This document shows, one piece after another, positions 49,701 to 61,700 of a stretch of 64,000 bases of DNA (position 1 is its first letter; each line of letters begins with the position of its first letter). Under the pieces are notes generated by a model. The model was given only the letters and a program-made list of their open reading frames with translations, searched no databases and was not told the DNA's origin. Source of the stretch: Ctenosaura bakeri (lineage: Eukaryota; Chordata; Lepidosauria; Squamata; Iguanidae); contig CAOLHI010001671.1 in the NCBI GenBank assembly GCA_948474755.1, positions 1 to 64,000 of the forward strand. Reading direction: 5' to 3'. A program made the position numbers and the translations under genes.

Positions 49701-52700
49701 TCAGCAAATGCTTTGTATTTTATTTCTTTACAGTAGAGTCCCAGTTATCCGACGCTCGGTAATCCGACACTCTGAATTAACCGACGTCGCGATGGCCTGG
49801 GGGCATGGCTGTGGGCATTTCCGCGCCCCAGACACGCCCCAGGCCCGCCCCGACATGCCCCCGACACGCCCCCGACACCCCCCCAAAATGGCGGCCGCCA
49901 CGGGAGTCCGGGTAATCCGACCTTTTCAGTTATCCAAGGCTGCGGCCGCCCGTTTGCGTCGGATAACTAGGACTCTACTGTACTCTTAATTTTCAAACCT
50001 CGCATCTGAGATTCTTGATTTACTGCAATCAGCAGTGTTCCCAATACGGCTATAAATAATAATGGAGATAAGGGGCACCCTTGCCATACCCCCTTATTTA
50101 TTACAAAACTTGATGTTGTATCTCCATTTATAATTATCTTCACTGATTGATTCTGGTAAATTCTTTCAATCCATTTACAAAAGACTTCTCCCAGGCCATA
50201 TTCTTTTAGAACTCGAGACAAAAATTCCCAGGAAACATTATCAAAGGCTTTTTCTGCAGCCAGTAAAATAAAAGCTATCTTCTTCCCTGGGTTTTTAACA
50301 TAATATTCAATCACATCCAGAAATGTCCTTATATTTTTCTTCATATATCTGCCCGGAAGAAAGCCTGTTTGACCTTCATGAAGCTTATCTCGTAATACCT
50401 GTCTCAAATGTTTTGCCAATACTGCCACCAGTATTTTATAACCTACATTCAACAGAGAGATTGGTCTGTAATTTTTAACTTCTCTTTTATCTTTGTCTTC
50501 TTTAGGTATCAAAACAATATTTGCTTCTCCCCAGGACTGCAGTTTCCCCATCCAGTTTCATTTTAATCTAAGAGCTATGATGCTTCTGGTTACAAATGAT
50601 CAAAAATTCATGATGGATTTTACTGAGCCAATAAAAACATTTGCCCAGAACTGTAAACCTGTGTGCACAGCCATTCACTCTCACTTTGCTTCTTTCTCTG
50701 TGATAAATAAGCTGGGAAGGTGGTGAGTTCTGTTTGATGGCCACATCTGGATTATTGGTAACATTGCCTAAACAAGACAATTTTTATAAGCAAAAAACAA
50801 ATCTTGATTTTAAAGTCAGTTTACATGCTGACTTTGCAGGTACTCTCAATCATATTACCTCAGATGTCACAGAAACCCAAACCTTTTCTGGCTGGTTTAA
50901 ATGTCACACGAAAGAGGGAAGTAAATGGGCTGTGTGCCCACACAAAGGTAGCCATCTTCCAACAGCCCTCAGAAAACATTCCCACCGGCCTCAATCCCCA
51001 CTCCCACCCAAACTCCCCCCCATCTTCTGTCTGGGCTGGCAGAAGTTGAATACCCCAAGTCTAGAAGGCAAAATTAATTTCTTAGCACTAAAGATAACTT
51101 TGATTTCCATTTGCTGTCTCTGCAGATTATTATGTATGGTCCTGTGTGAGTTAATATGTGAGGCAGTTATAAGGGTTCAGTGGCTTTGATGGAAGCTTCC
51201 AAACAGAACTACAAATATACAGGATAGGTAGGTAGGTAGGTATGCAAAATTAGAAGTTGAGGCTAAACCTGAAAGTCAAGATTCCAAAATTCCAAATACA
51301 TTCCAAATACAAATAAATTCCAAATAATTCCATATACATGCAAAAGGCACCGTGTTGTCTGTCAGGTAATTAAGGAGAAGCAGCATTAGTATAAAAATAG
51401 TAGAATCCATTGTGTGTGTTTATATATATGTGTAAACACACACACACACACACAGTCGGCCCTCCATATCAGCAGATTCTGTATCCACAGATTCAACCAA
51501 CCATGTCTTGAAAATGTTAAAAAAAATCCAAAAAGCAAACTTCGATTTTGCCATTTTATATAAGGGATGCCATTTTACTACACCATTGCATCTAATGGCA
51601 ATTGAACACCCACTTTTGAAAGAAACAGTCAGTCCTGGAACCCAACCCTAGCAGATATTGAAGGCCTATTGTACTGAAATATCAGATTTTCTTGGATTAG
51701 TTTTACTATTTGTTTCTAAAGAAAGGATATAAAGCGAATGTGATTGCCGCAACAATATTTCAAAGCATATTAGAAAGAATATTAATTGTACATTAAATAC
51801 ATACAATTTTCTGAAGTATGAATTCATATATTTTCCTTCCAGCGTTGGCTCGGAAGAATTTCCTGTACTCTCTGCGGACCTGATAAATTAAAACATCAGA
51901 GTAAACATTCAGCTCTCATTTTGTTTTTCCACAAGCAAGGCACTGAATTGCAAGCAAACAAATTTTAGTGGTATTTTCAAAAAGTCAGGTGCATAAACCA
52001 GGATCTTTCTAGATACAGAAAACTAGGGCACACTCAGACAAAGTAGAAATACTTTTTGATTGTACAAGGAATCAACATTCTCATGCTTATATCTTCTTGC
52101 TACTAAATCTTAGCCATACTATATCAGGCTGCAGAAGGGACTGACTTGACTGTTTTTCCATATGAAAATCTTAGCAAACTGTGCCATTCTTTTTGTGCAC
52201 ACCTGTTCTGTACCAAGGACATTCAATACAGTAAGCACATACTTGCAATCTGACGTAGTAAATTTCAGTCAGAGGTTTACCATTATGAGGCTTTATCATC
52301 TATAAGGTTATCTGACATCATGGGATTTATAACAGTGGAGAGACTTTTTCATGCAATCCCCACATATTTTGTTTTGAGGTAATCTGTCAAATCAGTGGCA
52401 TTACCCATGATTGTAATAAAGTAGATTTGCATCTTCAAGAGACTACTATCACCTCCTTCCATATACATACAAGCTGCTTACCTTACACATCCTGCCATAT
52501 CCACATGCTAGCATTTTCTAGAAAGCAATTACTGTCAGAGTTCAAAAGGAATCCCTGCTTAGCTCACCACTAGGCTTTTCCACCTCATCATTTTTAACCC
52601 TCCTGTATCATTTATTCTGATGTTATCAACCTGCTATTGCAGAGATCAACTGGACCCCTTGAATATCTTAGCTATGATTTATAAATGTGATTAATTTACC

Positions 52701-55700
52701 TTGGTTTAACATTAAAAATGATGTTTTATTGACATTTTTCTTTTTACAATAGATTTTTTCCAAAAATCCAATGTCACACTCAAGTACATGCCCTCCCAAC
52801 ATTAGCACACAGTTTTGTTCACACTGGTTAGACAATCTACTCAGGGCTAGCAGAATGCCCTAGAGGAGGTAAAAATGAAGAAGCAAAGTGATAACTTAAA
52901 ATACTTTGGTGAAATGCTGGACTCCGCAGTATATAATGGGAGAAGGAGTACAATTGCCTGCAAGATTATACAGAGGGGGATATTTAAAAAAAAAAATCTA
53001 TGCTGGTACTCATGAAGTGGTACAAAATTTTGCTCATCTATTTCTGAATTTATTTTTCTTGCCCTACATTGAAAAGTTTCTGGGGACAAAGTGGTCTCCA
53101 ATTAGATCATGTGTGGTAGAATTTCACCTTCTCTTTCAGCTTAATACAGGTGAAGGTCTTCAGCAAGTGAACATTAAAAAAAAACTGAGAAGAGGGGAGA
53201 TGAAACACCACAGAGCAACTCCATTCTGTGTTAAGGCACATAAAAGAGCATGTGATGGTTCAGGCTTGTTATAACAAAGTTTTACAAACAGTTCAAGCAG
53301 TTGCTGGGGCCACTGTGAATTCAGAGTGAAGTTACAGCTCACTTATAAATTTTTTTTTCAAATGTTCAGTGAAAACATATTGGCAGGGTAAGAGAGAACA
53401 ATATTACTTTTCCCTCAGAATAATATAGTGTCTCAAGGTATAGAAGGTGCATTGCCAAAAATGTGTTTGAAGATAAATTCTGTATATGCATGGAGGCTCT
53501 TTTTCATAAAATAAATGGCTGCATTCCTCAATGTGACAAAAGACCAGTTATTAGGTAAAACTACTTGAAATGTCACACTGCTTTCCAGAGAAGTTTGAAT
53601 TATGCTACAGCTAGAGGTCAGGCCTGTTAAGCGAGATTTTTGTTTGGATAATTAAGAGTTTTCCATTACAAAAAGTGCAAACAATGCCTCAGCTTAGTTT
53701 CAGAAAATTTTAAAAATGGCTCTTTAAAAGAGTTATAAAGAAGTTCCAGTTGTTGTTTCTAATCTTTAGTATAATATGCAAAACACACCTGCCCCAGTCC
53801 CAAGGCTGCACTTGACAAAATTAATGTACCAACTGTAATGTACCAACAACATGCCCCCATTTCTTTAAGTACCGGTAAATGTACTGTAAAGCCCGTCTTT
53901 CTTGGTGAGTGGGAGGAGAATTATGGGGGATGGTAAATTAACCCCATCTTACTCATAAGCAGAGAAGACCTACTTTGAAGACATGAATGTCTCTATCATG
54001 TGTGATTTGGGGTTGCCCTCAAACAATAGATATATGAAAACTAACCATCTGGATTTATATCACAGCACAAGGGCCTAAACAAAGAAAGGATGAATATTTA
54101 TAAAGAAATGTCTAAACTTTTAAAGACACAAACCCACTTGTGACTTAGCTGCCAGTCCATATGCCCATTCTGAAAGAAATTCTTTTGGACTCTACATTTA
54201 GACATGCTGGGAAATGACATACCAGCAAAGAAATCTTATGTTCACAATTACTTCCTACTGCAGGAAGAAGAGGTTAAGAAAAACAAATGTGCAATTGTTT
54301 AAATCTCAAGTGTTGCCAAAGCAGGCGAACTGCACTGGCATCCCGTTAATAAAAATTCTCATTTCTTTAATACCTCAACTCTCCTTGTGAAATCAGCAAT
54401 ATCCTGAATTGTATCAACTTATGTACGTATGTTTGCTCTCTCTCACACACAAGAATACATAATTACAATACAGTAGTTTTTGTTTTAAAAATCCATGAGG
54501 AAATTATTTCCCTAAAGATCATGCTTGCCATAGCAATCCCAAAGCCCCAGAAGTTTATTATGCGTTAGTAGATGCAACACTTTATTTAAAATTCATTGAT
54601 TGACATAAGGGAGTTGTTTGAGAGAGTACCTTTAATCCAAGCCAGTAAGCCCAAATGACTGCCACAGCATGCCTACGCCTAGCCTCCTCCTTCAAGCGTT
54701 TCAACTCCCTTCGAGCCTAAAATGTTTAGATAGTGAATCATAGAGACAGCCCAATGCAGACAGCACAAACGACCAGAAAAAAAATATTCCCACTGATAGA
54801 ATGGGTGATACAGGAAGATGGAAGAACAGAGTGTAACCTTTGGAAACCCCAGCAGGTCAGGGTGAAGACAAGGTGAAAATGCAGGCGGCCCTCAGCACTG
54901 CTCCACTGATAAGGATGAGAGAATTAGGAGCAGCACACATTTCACTGCACTAGCACTTCCAGTATGGCAAGTTAAGATGGTCAAAAGCTTAGTCCTTTAA
55001 TTTTAATGGAAAAACTTTAGGCACAGCTTCAGTTCAAAAGAAGGTTAATTCAGATCTCATATTAGAAACCACAGAATGCATATTGTTCAGCAGAGGAAGG
55101 TGCCTGAAGTACAAAGGAACCAATTCAGAGACTCAGCATAAGTACATGGAATCCCAAGAATAGGGACATCCACCCCTCTTTCATTTTATACTGCCATTAG
55201 ACCTTTGATGCTATTGCACTTTCTTCCAAAATCTTGTAAATGAGCTTTTACTTAGTGGTCACATGAATATATACATAAATACCACAACACAAAAACATAA
55301 CAGCATGATATATAAAACATGGCCTATGAGGGAAGTATCTGTGTGTGTATGTGTGTGTGTGCGCACGCATGTGTTTTGACTTATGCATTCTGTGTGGACG
55401 TAGGTTCCTGTTGTTCCTTTTTGGAATTTTAGCATTAGTAGAGGACAGGTGTCTACTGTGTCTGAACGGCTGAATATGAAATAATATCACCAGCAGCTAT
55501 AGCTATGCACTGGCAGTATCTCAGTTCATTTTACAGAAAATTTGTCTTAGAAATGTTGCTGTTTGAAAGATCTCAGTGACAAAGTGCAGCCTGTTTCTCT
55601 TAAGTCTGCATTTAAAGAAATGATCAGACAAGAAAGCAAACTTATGATGCAGCACCATGCTCACTTACCTAGGCAGTAAGCACAACTGAACTCAATACAA

Positions 55701-58700
55701 CTTACATTCGGATAGCTACGTCTAGTATTGTGCTATTATTTCTATCAGTACTGAAGCAACTACAATGTAAATATACAATGGTGTTTTGACTAGAAGCAAA
55801 CTCCTTCCATCATTCTGTGTGTTATCAGTGAGAGTTTCCTTTAAGGGATAGTAAATAAGTTTCCTCTCAGTGATCAGTTTTTTAAAAAACAGTTAGCTCA
55901 CCTAAGGAGTAGACCCTCCACATGTTGCTGTTCTGCAATTCTTCTAGACTATTCCCCATCTGTGGCTTATATTATTTGTTGTTACTGTTAATTACCATCA
56001 AGTTGGTTTCTGCTTATGGCAACCCTATGGATGAGACGTCTCCTAGTAGCTTGCTCAGGTGTCGCAAAATCAGGGCTGTGTCTTCTTTAACTGAATCAAT
56101 CCACCTATAATGTGGTCACCTTCTCTTCCTACTGCCTTCCATTTTGCTGAGCACTATTATTTTTTCTAATGAGACATGACATCTTGTGGTATGTCCAAAG
56201 TATTAAGACTAACTTTGAAACAATTACCCTTCCATTCAAATACCTAAACTTCATATCTATCTTGTGGGAAAACTACTAATTATTACTTAACATGTCAGCC
56301 TTGTCCAAAATTCTCCTATTTCAGTACCTTGGCCACTGTCAACACACACATTGTTACTTCAAATTCTCCAGTTTAGACACTACAGAAGTCGTACCATTTC
56401 ATGATATAACTACACAGTTAAATACTATACAGGGAAATACATAGTTGCACATCTGTTGAAATCCTCTGACTGTCAGAGCTTGTAAAGCCACTGTCTGACA
56501 CTAGGCCTCACCACAACAAAGTACCCTTATGCCAAGCTGGGCTGTTCCACTCTTCTGATCCAAAACTCAATACTCAGGGTAAAAGAAGCCTTCCAAGATC
56601 CTGGGCAGGTGGAGTTCTGAACCCAAACATCAAGTGCCATTTAAGTGGGAGATATTGGAGATCTTCCACATGCACAGCATGAACTCTGCAACTAAGCTAG
56701 GACTCCACCAATGCAAGTGACTGACATTTAAAGCAAGCTGGTTATATGTGCCCAGAGCAGCAAAGCAGGTGATGTTAGCAGATTCCTGAGAAAGTGCTGC
56801 TGCCCCTTGGGCTAATGCAGACCACCCCTCAACATAGGCTTCCACTCCATTGTTGCTGAGGTTATCCAGACTAGGCAGCTGATCGCAATGCTGAAGAGGT
56901 GAATGACAATAAGGGGCAGGTTAAAGAAGCAATAGTCACTGCAACTCAGCAGCATATCTAACTGTCTGTGGTAACTAAAGTGGGTCTCTTGTTTTGTTCT
57001 GCTTACTCACCAGAATGGAGTCAGACTTGACTTACCAAGGATATTCTGAAGCAACATCATTCCTAAGATTAGCTAACACTGGAATTTTTACTTTTTTTAG
57101 GGTTACGGTTAGACTCTCATGTTAAATATATTCTCCTAAAGTATCTGGACATGATGCAATACTGAATTCCTAATGGCAAAACCCCTCTTCAAAGTTAACT
57201 TAACAATTAAAGTAGAAAGCAGACTGAATTGCTCATAGACAAACTTTGTAAAACTACAGTATTGTGCCTGAGAATCAGCTACAACTATGCTACACTGGTT
57301 TAGCACAGTATTTAAATTACAATACTATACTGTAGCCTGTAACTAAGTATCTCCAGCAGGCAAATACTACTACAGTTTGCCATAGATTCCTGTTTCTGTG
57401 TCAGCTAGTTTATCTGAAGATAAACTCAATGGACTGGAGGACCAAACTCTCCAACCATGGCCTGCTGTTACACTCTTAATTTTGCCTTCCCCTCATTCAA
57501 ATGGTTTTCATGGCAGGGGAAGGCGATCAGCACTTAGATCTGGACTCGAGAAACTGTGGCTCTCCTTAGTTCCTCCTTCCTCTCTTCCTCAGAGACTCAC
57601 AGGTTGGTGGTCATCTGAGAGAGTGTACCTTTTTGTTTTTTTAATCCACCTCAGAGCCTTGCAGATTGGCAGATTGACATCTAAGTGGGCAAGTATTTAA
57701 TTTTCTCATCTTTTTTTCATCATCAGAGCCTTGCAGGCTGGCTGGCATCTGGGAAACTACATCTATTGCAAAATCAGGCACTCTCCTTTTGCCTTCAATT
57801 ATGTTGCCTTCTTTTCCATATTTTTATATATCTCAACTATCTAACCCAATCATCAGAGAAGGGACAAAATCTGACCAGTATGTCTGGCAGAACAGAAAAA
57901 ACTGCCAGGGAAGAGAGGGGGTCTTAACTGCCTCAACTGAAAAGAACTGTTGGCACATGGGATTAACCCAGTCATGGCGGATTACTCCTCGCCATTCTGA
58001 AAATGGTTGCTGTTTTAGGCTGTTGTAGCAGAAACAACAGTCTTGTGGCACCTTAAAGACTATCAACTTTGACTTGGCGGAAGTTTTCATGGAGTGCAGT
58101 CTATTTGATCATGTGCAAGATGCAGCTGATAGAGCAGACTTATGCTCACAGACATTTATGCCAGACAAAATGTGTTACTTTTTAATGTGCCCTCAAAATG
58201 CTTCATTCTTTGGCACATGAGTTGTTGATTTATTTGAAATTTAGGAAGATCCTAATGCTGCAACATGCAGTAGCAGACACAAGTAGGTTTCTGTCTTGCA
58301 GTTGTTAAATTGTACCTGGGAGTAAATCCTCTTAAACTCAATACAAATTTTGTCTAAATAGATGTGCACTAGATTGCATTAGAATGGCATTGTTTCCTAA
58401 TCCTGAAAGATGTTTTAGGAGTTCAAACAGTGAGATATCGATCACATTTAAAAGACTTCTGTGAGTTATGCCCAGATGGCCTTAGGCTATCCTGTCCCTA
58501 TTTAAAATAAATTAGGAAATTATGTCAAAACATGGTGTTGCAATGAAAACTAACTCCCAAAAATGTGAAATACAAAAACATAGAACTAATGTGTACTGTT
58601 GTGAATGTGTATTTCTTTTTCTCTCAAACAGCCTTAGTGTGGGAACCAGTAAAAAGCATTACAGCATGTGCAAGCTACAAAGATGTTTTGCTTTGAGATG

Positions 58701-61700
58701 TGCAAACTTAATTAAATACATTTCACAGCACTGAGTCCAATTATATTCAGTCTAAATGCCTAATGACTTGTTAACAAGCAATTAGTGCTACAAAGCTGGG
58801 CATGTCTAGATTTTATTTTTCTAGTATGTTTTTTTTCTCCAGGTTAAGTGTAACAAAGATGAAATGGATGATTATTAGCAATCACATGCTCAGATTTAGT
58901 ATGCTAGTAAATATGGTTAATTCATGTTTTCTTTTCTCTAATGATGTTGGATGAGGAAGGGGAGGCACAAGACACTTGCAGGTAGTACCTTAAATCCAAG
59001 CCAGTAAGACCAAATAACAGCAATAGCAAGTTTATTCCTAGCCTCCTCCTTCAGCCGCCTCAGTTCCCTTCGCGCCTGTGGTGCATTTAAAAATCAATTA
59101 CAGAAAATTCAGAGAGAAAAAAGGTTTCTTCAATTTCCCAATGGAGAAAGAGAGAGACAGAGAGAGAGAAGGAGAAAGAGAGAGAGAGAGAAAGAAAGAA
59201 CGAACGAACAAGGAAAGAAATCAAGTCATTTCATACAGTATAATTGGAAATGTTGTGCTAGACTGCAACTGGTTAAAAGTACAGCTGCAAAAAAGAGTTG
59301 CTAGTGAAATAGACTAAGAAGCTGACTATACTTCTTTAGTCTACTTAGACCACCTCTGTACCATGCAGTACCCTTTATCAAATGGAAGCCTGTTTGTCTT
59401 TTCCTACCTGAGCACCATGCCAATACGCTGCAATAGTTGTGACAGCTTCCTCACAGCGCTTCTGGTGCTTGAGTTCACGCAGAAGTTTTCGAGCCTGTAA
59501 AACACACACACATGCACACCATCCAAGTTAACACTTTAAAATATAGATAGCTGTAAAAAAGACATGACATGACTGGGGTCCCTCTCCCTACATACCCATT
59601 TCACTCCTCATAGGAAAAGTTGACACTTCACAATTCTTTAACTCATATCTAATGTTATGCAATTCTATGTATAGGTTTTAACACATCACAAAGTGTGTTA
59701 CAATTATGAATGGAGAATACCATTTGTTGCTTAAGAGCTGTTATTGGTTTATAAGAAGGGAATGGTCCCTAAACTATCTTTCTGAGGCTAATTCTGCTGT
59801 TAACCTTTAATAAAACCATTAATAATTTTAGAATAATCAAAGGATGTGAATAACTCAGATTCTAAAGCAGAAGTAGAGAACAGATTGTCTGGACCAGAAG
59901 TTCCATCCAACATGGCTAGTAGTAATTGATTATAAAAAGCCATTGTCCAAGATATTTGGTTTAACATAAACAACATGCAAAGAGGGGAAAAACACACAGA
60001 TTATAAACATAACCATCCAAATAATTCTGCTATACCAAATTTTGCTTAAGTAATTTTCCAGTTCAGTTATTTTTATTTTATTTTTGGTACAATAGTATAC
60101 ACTGGTTGGATTATCCTAGATATAAATAGAACTTCAAGGCTGGAAATAGATCTTTCATGGCCCAGAAGCAATTCTATAAATTATTAAAACATGTTTTTGA
60201 AAACACATTCCTCCAGTGAGTTGGTGTGAGATTCACAGGTAAGAAATGGTCAGCAGAAGAATGCTTAATTCTTCTTCTATCCAACTGTTTTTATTCAGAA
60301 ACCCATAAGTCCAAATACCCAAAACCCAATGGTTTCAACTAATGGTGTGGAACTTGGAGGGCTGGGAGAGTTAGTGGGACAGGAATGGACTGGAGATTCT
60401 CATTCATTGTCTGCTTCTTCTCCCCTGCAAACCACCCCCTTCTAACTCTACTTTGCCATGGTGAAACAGCAGCTGGGATCTGGAAAGTCAATCTGGCCAT
60501 ATGCAGTGCTGTTCTGACCTAAGAAGCTGCTATTACTTGTTAAGTGTCAACATGCCCTAAAAAGGGAAAGATATAATTGGAAAGATACAATAGCAGACAG
60601 AAAGATTTACACCCTCAGTGATAAGTTATGTGGAAAATAATAGCACAAGAGTTCTTTATGTCTACATAACATCCTTAAGTCAGTGTTAAGGTGCAATCTG
60701 TTTGTATTCTTGATCAAGTGAAACTCTCACACCAAGCAAAAAATTAAAGCCTAGAAGACCTTTGATTCCCAGCTTTAGCTGCTATTATCTACCTCCTTTA
60801 AACAGCATTGTAGTGTTCACACAGGTCACGGGAATAAAGTCATGAACTCACCTTCCATCCTCTGATGTAAGATTGCACTATGATAGCAGAACTCTTGGTC
60901 TGCTGGTACTTCTTTTGTTGCTGCAGTAAAAATTAAGATATTTAAAAAGCGTTTCAGGATTTTAAAAGATTGGAGCACTAAATACATCAAACACGTTACT
61001 GAGAACTGAGGTCAAAAGGATCACGGAGCTAAAACAGACAGACATGTGAGGCAAAAATAAAATACATTAAGGTATCTCCAAGTGGATGAAATGGGGGAAA
61101 GGGAGCAGCATAAATAAACACAACTCTTCTTTACAACAGTTCTGCTCTGCTGTATGCTATGGCTTTATAGAGGAAAAAAATGCCCTAATCTTCTTGTGGA
61201 GACACTTTGCTTGGAAACACACAACATCCATTTTCCAAAAGCTATGCGCTTACTCATGATTAAGCATTTCTAAATAACTAAACCATGATTAATAATTCAC
61301 CACATGTGAAATCATGGTCTGAAACTGGTTTGCATCATGCACACAATGGTTGTGTTTGCAGCTGCAATAAGTGAACCATAAAAGGAGAGCTCCCCTACCT
61401 CTCCCAGGCTTTCTGCTCACATGATAAGCTCCCCACACACCGATCAAGGAACAGATCAGGTCAGGAGGAAACTATAGTAAAACCACTGTGTATCTAGGAT
61501 CTCTTTAACCCACAGTTAAAGTCTCTTTAAACCACAGGTATTATCCTAAAACTCTGTTGAAGATACGTGATGCTGTTTCTGTAGCAGTTCCAACCCAATT
61601 CAAAATGTTCTTTTTGATCATTAAGAGATTCACAGAGAAACATACCTCAGTTTACAGCTATAAAATTCCTTTACTCCAGCAGAATAACTTAAGCCTGAGC

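Larger units (their letters stand above)
47695..51804 (-). other. MYO1B intron, about 4.1 kb, holding the L1 insertion
   Basis: It holds the L1 copy (47807-50548) with its nested Tigger-like element, a TAGG microsatellite (51223-51242), a TG/CA stretch and a second Tigger-like MITE (51453-51671). The remainder, 50566-51220, shows nothing recognisable. Confidence 0.85.
54717..58988 (-). other. MYO1B intron between the two cassette exons, about 4.3 kb
   Basis: It includes a TG/CG microsatellite (55337-55362), a minus-strand dispersed repeat (55975-56240), a degenerate three-copy tandem repeat (57587-57762), a palindromic-MITE-like fragment (58018-58135) and a short dispersed repeat (58305-58385). 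It contains no additional IQ-type exon that I can find. Confidence 0.8.

Noticed and set aside
52906..53274. 122-codon plus-strand frame in a MYO1B intron
   Set aside because: Low-complexity composition with no domain; treated as chance.
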